Of a stretch of DNA of 64,000 bases, positions 31,838 to 42,839 are shown in pieces. Source of the stretch: Locusta migratoria (Eukaryota; Arthropoda; Insecta; Orthoptera; Acrididae); NCBI GenBank assembly GCA_026315105.1, contig CM048746.1, positions 639,709,398 through 639,773,397 of the forward strand, read 5' to 3'. The translations under genes and the position numbers were made by a program. The notes under the pieces were generated by a model. The model did not search any database, was not told the DNA's origin, and saw only the letters and a list, made by a program, of their open reading frames with translations. Numbering within the stretch: the stretch's first letter is position 1; each line of letters opens with the position of its first letter.

Positions 31838-33400
31838 GTGGTAGACACTCCGCTCGCAATATGCGAGATACCAGGCATTATATATTGATTTAGTTTTATC
31901 TGTATGTAACATTCTGTCTATGTTGTACATGAGGCCCCAAATATGTGTTAGTGAGTACTGTGATGTGCTCCCACTGGCCCTGGGATCCACAGAATGAATG
32001 AAACTTTGTATGTAAGTAAGTTTAGCAAGTGCTAGGCGCGCCTTGTCTGTTTTGTGTCGTCGTTTCTTTCAAACGGTGGGCGTTGAATGTATCTGGGCAA
32101 GAAGTAGGTTTGCCAACTGCTGAGCAGAACCAAGTCTTAGCAAAGATTCCTAATGTAGTTTGCTCTTAACTTCCTTGGCTGGGAGTTGGTCAGGTTACCT
32201 GCCTGATGAACGGTGACGCTCTCTGGGCTCCCCTCCACCACCCCTCCTTGGTAACGGCAAAGCGGTGGTCAACAGAGCTATTCATTCGCTTCTTTGTTAC
32301 TGTTAGTGTAATTACCTCTGGGTTTGGTTCTGCTGTGGCCTCGTGGCTTGACTTAGTACAGGCTCCATAGTCGTACTTGTGTCATTTCGCGAGATTAATT
32401 CCCGGAGTAGCAGCTACACTATGTGTAGTAGTGAGATTTTGCTTATGCATATTTTGTATTCGGACTTAGCAGAGTGCTGTATTGACTAGGAAAACCTTAA
32501 CTTCCATCTGTACACCGCACTTTGTGGTCTTAAGCCAAGTGCGTTTGAGTCTGATAGTTTATCATGAGCCTAAGCCACTAGCTTGATACGTTATGGAAGT
32601 GAAGTACTATTTCATTGTGCGCGAGTGAACCTTCGATCTGCATTCGCTACATTGCTTGGCTGTCGTCTTGTTGTATTGGTGTCGGGTGCTTGGTAAGTAC
32701 CTGCATGGCTAGGTGTATGAATCCGTGTGTGAATGTGCTGCAATTCCTCCTTTCCCCCCTATGAAACGTGATCGTAAATTAACCTGTACTCGACTTTGCA
32801 GGTGGGCAATTTTAGGGCCATGTAATTGTGATATTTTGAAAATTTTGTAATGTGTGTTTTTTATTGTAATTAAAAACAATGGTCTTCCCCCTTGTTGTTC
32901 TTGTTTTGAACAATAAATTAATTTGTTAAACTATAATCCTTTTGTGCTGATTTAAATTCTCCCCTCATCATTTGTTTTGGATTAATGTGGGGTAATTTGT
33001 TCCTGTATCTTGTGTCTCTGTTCCCTTCTGGAGGAGAGAATATTTGCGTTTCCGTTGCCAACATTTATTTTTGATTTATATCCATGACTGCGGATCATTT
33101 TTTAATTGTGTGCAGTTTCCTCGAAAGATTACAGTAAAGGTAGAACTGTTGCTTAACTTATAGAATCAGTGAGTTGCTTAAGGGAACTGTATACTTCCGC
33201 CGCTGAGTGAATATCGCCGTAATTAGATTTTGTGAGCAAGCATTCAATTGTTAACTTCACAAACACTGGTAGTTAACAATCAAAAGAACAGCGGGCGAAC
33301 TTCAGTCAAATTTTTGAGAAAGAGTTTCGGTGTATGCATGTACATGCGACTAAGTTTCTTCTGTTATCTCTATATTTGATTTTACTGTGTACGAGGTACG
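31838..33400. other. No recognisable gene, about 1.5 kb
   Basis: Starts TGTGGTAGACACTCC after the T run. It contains AATAAA at 32911 in GAACAATAAATTAATTTG. An LTR or a processed, retroposed non-coding RNA is possible, but I see no second copy, coding frame or target duplication. Confidence 0.35.
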
Positions 33401-33419
33401 CGCTGTGCGGGTACAAGAG

Positions 33420-33720
33420 ATGACGTAAAAACTGCGGTCCGCGTGTGTGTGGCGACCGCACAATTAGGCAGGCCTAGCCGCCTGGCGGTGAGCTCCGCTG
33501 AGGCGGTGGCCGGCCGATAATTACTCGCGGCTCGACTCGCCGCCGAAACACGACAAATCGATGCGGTATCGACGCCGGACATCGACTGCGGCCGCGCTCG
33601 ACCGCACACACTCCGCCATGACAAACGCCGAGGCCGTCGCCAGCAGCCATCGCTGATACTGATCCACAACGCTCCGCCGCTCCCCCCACCCCTCCTCTCT
33701 TCAGAGTTGTCGTTCTCAGC
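33420..33720. other. CpG-rich block, no recognised gene
   Basis: High CpG content with CGGCCGATAA, GCGGCCGCGC and similar words. A minus-strand ORF (33897-33382) is Ala/Arg/Ser-rich and matches nothing I know. A promoter or CpG-rich element 5' region is possible. Confidence 0.35.
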
Positions 33721-34065
33721 AGAAATTGAAGCCACTTTGTCTACCGGCGACCTCATGCAGCCAAACGACACGACATAAATCACTACACCCTTCATTACCT
33801 GCTGGTTGTCGACAACTACACCTGTCAAGAAACTGGTCCAATCGAGAGGTGAATGGTCGCACCAGTAAGGCGCTTCAGGGCAGCGCCCTAGCGGCAAGCC
33901 TGTCAGCTATACGATCGAGGTCAGTTAATCCCTTTCTACACGGTAAGTGAGAGCTTACGAGACTACGCATGATCAGTGTTGCCAGACGTAGGGAATTTTC
34001 CCTATACGTAAGTACTTTTAAGCATTAAAATCATGTAAGGAATTTTCATCCAAAACTCCCCAACG

Positions 34066-34257
34066 GCCGGCCGCGGTGGCCGAGGAGACTGAGGCGCTCC
34101 AGTCACGGTCTGCACGGCCACTACGGTCGGGGGTTCGAATACCCCTCGGGCATGGATATTTGTGCCGTCCTTAGTATAAGGTAGTTGTTAAGTAGTTTGT
34201 AAGTTTAGGGACTGATGACCCCGTAGTTTAAGTCCCATAAGCTTAACAAACAACAAC
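34066..34257 (+). mobile_element. SINE family 1, with target-site duplication
   Basis: Flanks AACTCCCCAACG at 34054-34065 and 34258-34269. The tail ends in (CAA)n, like the I-like LINE at 39-40 kb. Confidence 0.93.
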
Positions 34258-34833
34258 AACTCCCCAACGCGTAGGTACTTTGGTAAAATTTTACAATCGC
34301 CGACACAGGCCTAGCGGGTAACGTTGGCAACAGAACAGTTGTCAGCACGCGGGAATGAAGCCGACCAATTGTGTCAATGTTTGAAGTAGCCAATGATATT
34401 TTAGACGGCATAGTTGTTTTCTATTCTTAGTAAACAATATTAAATTGAAAACTTTGTTTCAGACATATTAAAACTGATGCGAAGTATGATGGTTTGAATG
34501 TATATCAGAGGAATGGAGAGTCGCTTTGGAAGTAGTGTTAGAAAATGTCAGCACAAGAAAAATTCATTTTTTCCATGAACGAACGACGTTTTATTACGTC
34601 GACTAGACATATTTACGTAAGGACGATATACTAGTTGGTACTTGTAAATGATAAGATGCTGGCAAGAAAACACTAAAACACTTGCTACAGCGAACGTTAA
34701 AATGAGCAATTCGTTGTCAACATAGCATTACTCTTTGAAAATCGAATTATTTAGAGTGACGGACTTCCTTTTTTTGTAGTGACTGTAAACTAAATAATTA
34801 CTGCTGTTCCTACTCTATGGTCGATAGTGTCTC

Positions 34834-35034
34834 AAAAATGTTCAAATGTTTGTATACCTTATGGGACTTAACTACGGGGTCATCAGTCACTAAACTTACA
34901 AACTACTTATCAACTAACTAACTCTAAGGACGGCACAAATATCAATGGCCGAGGGGGTATTCGAACCCCCGACCGTAGTGGCCGTGCAGACCGTGACTGA
35001 AGCGCCTCAGTCCCCTCGGCCACCACGGCCGGCG
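34834..35034 (-). mobile_element. SINE family 1
   Basis: Full minus-strand copy with B-box and head CCGGCCGTGGTGGCCGAGGG; target duplication not clear. Confidence 0.88.
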
Positions 35035-35132
35035 GCACTTCACTCCATCAGTAACGATCAGTCACTGAAATAACATATGTAGCAAGTGAAGCATGATGCC
35101 AAATATTTATTTTAAAGTTTTTCAAAATTGTA

Positions 35133-38059
35133 ACATCTACATCTACATACGTACTCCGCAATTCACCGTAAGGTGCGTGGCGGAGGGTACACTGTACCAC
35201 TACTAGGCATTTCCTTTCCTATTCCACTCCCAAATTGAACGAGGAAAAAAAGAATGCCTATATGCCTCCGTACGAGCCCTAATTTCTCTTATCTTGTCTT
35301 TGTGATCTTTACGAGAAATGTAAGTAGGCGGCAGCAAGATCGTACTACATTCAGCTTCAAATTTCGGCCCTCTAAATTTACTTAACAGAAATTCACGAAA
35401 GGAACGTCGTCTTTCTTCCAGCGATCCCCAATTGAGTTGCCGGAGCATTTCCGTGACACTCGCGCATTGGTCGAACCTAACGTTAACAAATCTAGCTGCT
35501 CGCCTCTGAACCGCCTCTATGTCTTCCTTCAAAACGATTTGCTGCGGGTCCCAAATACTTGAGCAATACTCAAGACGTGGTCGTACAAGCGTTTTATACG
35601 CGGTCTCCTTTACAGGTGAAGTACATCTTCCCAAAATTCTCCAAATAAACCGAAGTCGGCTGTCTGCCTTACTCACAACTGTCCTTACATGCTTGTTCCA
35701 TTTCATATCGCTCTGCAATGTTACGCCTAGATATTTGAACGACGCGACAGCATCAAGAAGCTCACTACTAATGCTGTATTCGAACATTATAGGATTGTTT
35801 TTTCTACTCATGCGCATAACCTTACATTTTTCAACATTGAGAGCTAGCTGCCATTCTTCGCACCAACTAGAAATTTTGTCTAAGTCAACCTGTATGCTAT
35901 TACAGTCAGTTACACACGACACCCTCCCGTACACCACAGCATCATCAGCAAACAGCCGCAAATTACAACTTACTCAGTCCATCAGATCATTTATATAGAT
36001 AGAAAATAATAGCGGTCCTATCACACTCCCCTGGGGCACGCCTGATGAAACACTCGTCTCTGATGAACACTCGCCGTCGAGAACAACGTACTGCGTTCTA
36101 TTACTTAGGATGTCTTCCAGCCAGTCACAAATCTGTGAACCTATTCCATAAGGTCGTATCTTCGTTAGCAGTCTGCAGTGTGGCACCGTGTCGAACGCCT
36201 TTTTGAAGTCGAGAAAAACACAATCCGCCTGTTGCCCTTCGTCCATGGCTCGCAAGATGTCATGTGAGAAAAGGGCAAGCTGAGTTTCACATGAACGATG
36301 TTTCCTAAACCCGTGCTGATTCATGGAAAGAAGCTTTTCCGTTTCAAGGACATTTAATATATTCGAACTGAGAATATGCTCCAAAATTCTACATGAAACC
36401 GATGTCAACGATATTGACCTGTAATTGTATGGGTCAGTTCTCTTTCCTTTCTTATACACGGGAGTCACCTGCGCTTTTTTCCAATCACTAGTAACTTTGC
36501 GCTGAATTAAAGATTCGCTATAAATGCAAGCTAAGTAGGGGGCCAATATCGCAGAATAGTCATTGTAAAACCGAACTGGTATTCCATCCGGGCCAGCAGA
36601 CTTTTTCGTATTAGCTCTCTCAGCTGCTTCTCTACACCGGAAATACCTATTGCTATGTCCCCCATTTCGGAATTAGTAAGTTGATCAAATGATGGTATAT
36701 TTGTGCGGTCCTCCTGCGTGAAAGATTTCTTAAAGGTTAAATTTAGAACTTCAGCTTTCCGTTTGCTTTCTTCTATTACTGCCCCGGAATGATCAACTAG
36801 TGACTGGACAGTGGGCTTTGACCGGCTTATCGATTATACATAGGACCAGAATTTTTTCGGGTTCTCGGAAAGATCTTTTGCTAAGGTATGGCTGTGATAA
36901 TTATTGTATGCTTCACGCATCGATCTTTTTATAGACGCACGAATCTCTACTAACTTTTGCCTGTCATCATTTGCGTGTTCTTTTTTGAATCGAGAGTGCA
37001 ACAGCCTTTGGTTTCTCAGCAGCTTTCTAACATTATTATTATACCACGGTGGATCTTTTCCATCCTTAATCGTCTTTACTGGCACATATTTCTCTATCTC
37101 TTCATTAACAATGCACTTAAATTTAGTCCACAATTCCTCTACATCCATAGTCCCAGAATTAAACGATGCCCATTCGTTTTCTAAGTGCGATCGTAACATT
37201 TGCTTATCGGCTTTTCCCAACAAAAACACGCTCCTAGCCTTCTTGACTGGTTTATGAACTTTGGTCACCATCGACGCAATGACGATATCATGATCACTAA
37301 TTCCTGTCTCTACACAGACATCGTTAATAAGGTCAGGCCTGTTTGTGGCTATAAGGTCTAAAATATTTCCATTGCGCGTGGGTTGCCGGTTTAACTGCTC
37401 AAGACAATTTTCGGAGAATATGTCCAAAAGTAGCTCGCAAGACTGCTTGTCTGTACCGCCTGAAATGTAACTAGCGAGGTCCCAATCTATACTCTTAAGG
37501 TTGAAGTCACCTCCGACTAATATTACATGGCCCGGATACCTATGCACTACCTGGTGTAGACTTTCCTTGAATGATTCTAAAACTGCTACAGCAGCACTGG
37601 GGGGCCGGTAAAAACAACCATTAACTTTACTTCTTTTAGACCTGTTATGCGTGCCCACATAACTTCACAGTTACTTTCAACCTCGACCTCAGTAGAAACA
37701 TTATCTTTGTCCACAGCGATGAACACTCCTCCTCCAGTTGTATCAGATCTATCTTTCCGATATACATTCCACGCTTCGCTAAATATTTCTGAACTTGCCA
37801 CATCATCATTTAGCGAGCTTTCGGTGCCTAAAACTATCTGAGCGCAATAACGTCCATGCAGCGCTGCAAATTCGGGAACATTGTTTCTAATACTCTGTAA
37901 GTTCGCGGCTAATATTTTTATGTTCGAATTTTTGTTCCGAACGTGGCCTGAATTCGCTGTTTGAATGCTGACAGGCGAGTGCTCATCAGAGTTAGCGCCT
38001 AGCCTAAAAAACCCCCATGTGCACTCCACAAGTATTCTGCTACCCGTCACATTAATCAA
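35133..38059 (-). pseudogene. CR1/Jockey-like LINE: endonuclease plus reverse transcriptase, few breaks
   Basis: Endonuclease: KILAANLQSIRNNVPEFAAL, LGTESSL, TGGGVFIAV (38059-37586), then after a frameshift at about 37620 VILVGGDFNLKSIDWD and TGISDHDIVIA (37658-36834). RT: DPYNYRSISLTSVSCRILEH, FLDFKKAFDTVPH, SSGVPQGSVIGPLLFSIYIN (36546-35974), FADDAVVYG, then KETAYKTLVRPRLEYCSSIW (35961-35203). Breaks are the frameshift near 37620, a stop at about 36834, a frameshift near 36595 and one in-frame TGA at about 35974. The 3' end is ACATCTACATCTACATACG at 35133-35151. The start of the endonuclease is cut, so the copy is 5' truncated. It lies inside the hAT element. Confidence 0.9.
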
Positions 38060-38239
38060 GTGGTTACCCTCTACTGGCCGGACTCATAGATTCAGCCAAT
38101 CCCAGACGCAAATCCTGGCTACGGGCCTGATGTAGGGGCATTAACGAGGTGGTAGGGATAAAGTAGGGAAAACGTAGGTACATTTTTGTGAGATTGTAGG
38201 TATTTTCTCTCTCTGCCATCTGTCAACACTGCCCATGAT

Positions 38240-39070
38240 GCACCGGTCACGCCGGCCGCGTACAGTGTAGACGCGTCCACGTGCACAAGATGCACGCATA
38301 CGATCGCTAGCAGACGGAATAGGATGGATCCTATTCTCACGCGTATGGAAGTTCTTCGCGCATGCGCAGACGACCGAATGGGGAACCCAGCTGACAAACG
38401 AAGCCAAGTCGCGAATTTGTTTGAGAATGTGTACTTGTCTCCTGCTCAGAGGAACGCAGTTCTTCGACTTATCGTATTTTAGGTGACTATAGAGGAATTG
38501 TGTTATAAATTTCATATAACAAGTGTACAATTTTTATTGAATTCAGAGATATAGCTGTTAATATGAAACTCAAACAAACTTAGAGCAAATGTCAATCAAG
38601 ATATTTTCACTGATTTATCCGTCGACTCTTCGTAGTATATCACACTGCCTTAAAAGTAGGATTTTGTGTATGTTGTACACTTTCATTTCCACTTAGTTAC
38701 CCGTTTTTCGTCTTACTAGGGCATATTCCGACTTTAAAGTACGCCGAAAACCGATTATTTAAATAAGTCAATATGGTGGTTTACAAAGAACCGACGAAAG
38801 AATATTAAAATATCCAAATTTGCATGTGCTTTAAGTTTGTTGTACATACCAAGAGCTGAAGCTCTGTACCCAATAACAATTAGACACACGTTATATGATA
38901 TTTTAACTGCAAATCGTCTTTATTACCATCTTCTAAAATATTTGCTATTTTTCCTAAAACATGCTGTAGTTAACAGATGAAATATTTGTTTTTGGTGAGC
39001 GTTATTTGAAGCTTTATCACAGTGAAAGGTCTATGTATAGACACCTGAGCTTCTTCATCATATACATAGA
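38240..39070. other. No recognisable gene
   Basis: Includes a perfect small palindrome GAATAGGATGGATCCTATTC at 38317-38336. ORFs overlapping 38119-38530 match nothing known. Confidence 0.35.
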
Positions 39071-39076
39071 CTCCTG

Positions 39077-39986
39077 AAATCTCCCTGAGTGGCTTGCGAG
39101 CAGAGTATCCAAGACTCTGTTGCCGCTCTCAATAGGTCTGGTCGCTCAGTGGTCTTTGTTTGGACCCCAGGGCACATCGGTATTCCTGGCAATGAATGTG
39201 TGGATCAGTTGGCCAAACAGGCCACCTCCTCACGCCTTCTTGAAATTGATCTCGTGGAAATGGATCTTAGGTGGACGCTACACTGGAAGGAGTGAGACGC
39301 TTCGAGCTCGGAATGGTCTGCACTGAGTGCGCAAAACAAGCTTCGCACGATCAAATCATCCACAGTCACATGGAAAACTTCACTAAGGCCCAATCGTCGA
39401 GACTCCGTTGTGCTATGCCGCCTCCGTATCGGGCACACTTGGTTGACTCATTGCTATTTACTCCGCCGTGAGCCACCGCCCATGCGTCGCTGTGGTGTTG
39501 CCTTGACAGTAGTTCATCTCCTGATGAACTGTAATATTTTTGCCCCCTTGCGGCAGTCTTTTAATCTTCCACATACCCTATCCTTAGTGCTAGGGGAAGA
39601 TGCCTCCACGGCTGAGTCTGTGCTATGTTTTATCCGTGCAGCCGGTTTTTACAATTCCATTTAATGTAGGGTGCTTTCTCCTGACTTTCAACCGCATTTT
39701 AGTGTTTTATGTCTTCTGACTAGTAGACATTCGTGTGTGCTATGTGACTGGCTCGTCCATTATTATCTCAGTGACCCGCCAGCCACGGATTCCCGTTGCT
39801 AAATTTTAGTGTGATTGACCGCGTTGTTTTATTTTCTCTATTTGTGATGGTGAATGTTCATCGTTGACATGTACTCCTCTTGAGTATTCATACTATGTTT
39901 CTAGGTCCATACGGCTGTTGATTCCCATCCACTGCACGTTCTTTGTTAGGAACAGGGGACTGATGATCAAGTAGTTTAGTCTCTTC

Positions 39987-40017
<31 letters not shown>

Positions 40018-40019
40018 GA
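39077..40019 (+). pseudogene. I-like LINE 3' end: RNase H and C-terminal Cys/His region, with (CAA)n tail
   Basis: The frame 39089-39295 reads VVFVWTPGHIGIPGNECVDQ LAKQA, the C-terminal part of an RNase H domain with its His and Asp. RNase H after the RT is typical of I-superfamily LINEs. Downstream frames give RLRCAMPPPYRAHLVDSLL, then a Cys/His-rich piece (HLLMNC) and ESVLCFIRAAGFYNSI with a stop at about 39664. The 3' UTR ends in the hairpin GGGACT...AGTCTC (39956-39983) followed by (CAA)8-9. RT and endonuclease are missing, so it is 5' truncated; a frameshift lies between the two frames. Confidence 0.82.
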
Positions 40020-40204
40020 AACGCTGTTAGCTGATTTCTACACCGTAAGTCTCATAAATTTACACACAACCGATGGTTGCTGTATATTCAGTATGTCCGA
40101 AGCTGTTTTGTAGTTATATATTTAAATGAGACATAGTTGTTCGGACTTAGCTCGAATAATTACAAACGCTAATCAAAATTAGTATTACTCACATTTAAAG
40201 TAGG
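40020..40204. other. No recognisable gene
   Basis: Short AT-rich spacer. Confidence 0.3.
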
Positions 40205-41060
40205 CGCGGAAGTTTTCCGCCATAATAGCCACCGAGGCGCTCTTCTATTTGCCCGCTGTTCGCAGTCGGCCGCTTACGGAATTGTAGGGGCTTGAGCGTA
40301 CGTCACGACACGTCATCAGAGGATGATTGAGACTGCCATCACTAGTTGACTCGCAGGCCGCTGAGAGACCACCGTCTGTGCCCCATCGGCAAGCCAATTA
40401 GTTGGCGATCACGTTGTCTCAAGCCCTCCTGTGGCCGGCGAGAAATAGAGGCCTCAGCGCACACATCATGCCACGTTAGCAAGGTAGTTCAGAGCCGGCG
40501 CGTAGCCGATTGGCCGGCCGCTGGAGCACAGCGCACTGCCTCATAGCGGGCAGCCACTGAGCCAGCGATCGCGCCGGCTTGGAACTACCTTGCTTACGTG
40601 GCATGATGTGCTCGCTCAGGCCTGTATTTCTCGTTGGCCGCGGGAACTACCTTGCTTACGTGGCATGACGTCTGTGCTGGGGCCTGTATTTCCCGTTTGT
40701 CGCGAATCCCTCCCTAATGACGTGACGTGACGCGATGTGACGTGACATACGCGCTACTATCTGTCTTTCTCGTTGCCCTTGGGCCTAATTTGCGGGACGT
40801 CTCAAGGGCGCGCTGTGCCAATGCCATGTTGAAACAAGGCATTCGCGAACTCGGTGTGATGTCACACCGAGAAGGCTACGTTCACTAGCTGGCTGTCTGC
40901 CGGTGGGGAAGCGTCCAGTATCCCATTATAGCCCGCAAGTCAGCCAGCGATCACAATCTCGTCGGTCTGACGTGATCCACGCTGCGCTGATGCCTCTTCT
41001 CTGCATGGCGCGGCGGTAACCGCGGACTTCAGGGGACTCTTCAGGGGAGGGCAAACAGAC
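40205..41060. repeat. CpG-rich foldback region with a third arm copy
   Basis: Arms 40432-40508 and 40572-40640 are inverted copies sharing ACATCATGCCACGT-AGCAAGGTAGTT and GAGAAATA-AGGCCT. A third copy (40639-40700), in the same direction as the right arm, repeats GGAACTACCTTGCTTACGTG. After it come TGACGTGACGTGACGCGATG, CRE-like words in tandem. No gene is recognised. It may be a foldback or CpG-rich non-autonomous element. Confidence 0.7.
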
Positions 41061-41660
41061 GCGGGAGCCCGCGAATTTTCCTACTGCTTTCCCCTGGCAG
41101 TTACCGCTCCACCTCTATGCTAACATCGCTAGCAAGGTGCGAAGCGAGACGAACTCTTCTAGTCCGTGTACTTTGTCCTTCGGTGTTGAAGTCTAACTGG
41201 CGTTCGTGATAGAACATTGTTAGAAACAATAATATTCCCGAGTAACAGTTTCGGCCTAAAGACGAAAACGATGACCCCCTTGTGTCTATGAGCTCTTCAA
41301 TTTTACAGAGAGCATCAACCATCAGTGAGCGCACCTAAAAAAGTTACTCATGGATGACAAGTCATACACTGAAATATTCCTCTTTATTTTTCATTTTATA
41401 TCAATTATCAACGCAATAGACTATAAAAAAGGAGTTACACAAAATATTTTATTCTTAAGAAAATATTAATCTCAAGAGTTTTCAATTAGTTTCGCAATGC
41501 AAAATTTCAAACGAAACAAAATAAGTTTTATAATGGGTATAACTGAAAATTAAGTCATTCAAAACACTCGCTACAAACATCAAACAAATGATCTGAACAC
41601 ATCCAATTCAAAACTTGTATCCATTCTGGAACTGTGGAACCTGCGACTATGATGATTGAA
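41061..41660. other. No recognisable gene
   Basis: AT-rich from 41340 on; a short minus-strand ORF at 41101-41334 matches nothing known. Confidence 0.35.
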
Positions 41661-41704
41661 GGATTCAGGAAATACAGCAACCAGTCGCCTTTTTTTACGT
41701 ATTT

Positions 41705-41756
41705 ATGCACCACGACCGGTTTCTAAGTGCCTGGCAGTTCATCGTCAGGTGGTATA
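41705..41756 (-). ncRNA. Hammerhead ribozyme-like motif in PLE terminal repeat
   Basis: Minus strand in order: stem I ACCAC (41749-41753), core CTGACGA (41742-41748), stem II AACTGCC/GGCACTT with one mismatch, core GAAA, stem III CCGG, cleavage GTC, stem I GTGGT. All invariant blocks are present (CUGANGA, GAAA, GUC). The two-base-pair palindromic stem III is the known hallmark of PLE hammerheads, which are thought to work as dimers. Confidence 0.65.
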
Positions 41757-42095
41757 CAGTTTTATAGGTTGTTCATAACATTGTGGAACTCGTTTGGCTG
41801 TGATGAGATACCAAATTATGTGTGAGGTTAGTGTTTGACACTAAATTACGATATTTATGTGTTTAAATCATATTCTGAACCGCTACTTATAGTTAGTTAA
41901 CTCTACTGTTTCATGATCGGTGGTTTTTCAGGCATTTCAGATGTTTTCAAGTGCACAAAAAAGTCACTTAAGCACCCGCTTTCCATATGTTTTACAAACG
42001 TAAACAATACAGATATACATGCAGCTAATTGTCAAATATCATAGTTGATCCGTATATATTACTTTAAACTTATTTACCAGTTACGATTTGGATAA

Positions 42096-42294
42096 ATGTT
42101 CAAATGTTTCTTAAACTTAAGGGAATTAATTGCGGGGTCATCAGTCCCTAAACTTACAAACTACTTATTAACTACCTTACACTAAAGATGGCACAAACAT
42201 CCATACTCCAGGGGGGATTAGAATCCCTGACCGTAGCGGCCATGCAGACTGTGACTGGCGCGCCGCATACTGCACGGCCACTGCGGCCGGCCGA
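42096..42294 (-). mobile_element. SINE family 1 inside the PLE left repeat side
   Basis: Full minus-strand copy. Flanking TGGATAAATG and TGGATAGATG may be the target duplication. Confidence 0.85.
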
Positions 42295-42839
42295 TGTGGA
42301 TAGATGACGTACGTGTTCATACATTTCTATTTCCATTATTCCCTTTACACTGGTCGCTTTTTTATTATTCCTTAGCACTGTATGAACAAAATGGTAAAAT
42401 TAATGTTATAATTGAAGAAAAATATCCACAGGCTTCGTTTATGAGATTGAACATATATATTACATTGGTGACTATTCACCATTTTGCTATTTACAGTGAG
42501 TATAACTAAAGATTTTTGTATTTATTTCTTGATTTGCAAGGTGAGTCATTTTTGGAGTAGCATTTGGGAATGGCATAGAGGGAGGGGGTTGGGTGTTGTG
42601 TGATCTAAGTATGTGTGTTTGGTTTTTCAAGCTTAGAGGCTTTAATATTTTTGTAGGAGGAGTTTTTTGCCAGTTTTGTTTGTTCATTTCAGATGGTGTG
42701 GCGTGCTCTATTGTTATGGATGAAAATCTCTAACTGTCCTAAAAGATCCATATTTATCTGAAGTATATGGAGATTATGTTTGTAATGGAATAGCTGTTCA
42801 GCAAATTGGGTTGCAAAACTTGATTTGTTTAAATTTTAA

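Larger units (their letters stand above)
33974..38231. mobile_element. hAT-type element (about 0.9 kb before insertions) with nested SINEs and a LINE
   Basis: The left end is CAGTGTTGCCAGACGTAGGG. The right end on the minus strand is CAGTGTTGACAGATGGCAG. The flanking 8-bp repeats are CGCATGAT (33966-33973) and CCCATGAT (38232-38239), one mismatch. CAGTGTTG ends with 8-bp duplication are typical of hAT. After removing the SINEs at 34066-34257 and 34834-35034 and the LINE at 35133-38059, about 0.9 kb of non-coding element remains, so it was non-autonomous. Confidence 0.72.

Noticed and set aside
33382..33897. 171-codon minus-strand ORF as a host gene
   Set aside because: The sequence is CpG-rich, so stops are rare. 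The protein is Ala/Arg/Ser-rich with no domain I recognise, and another frame is open in the same region.
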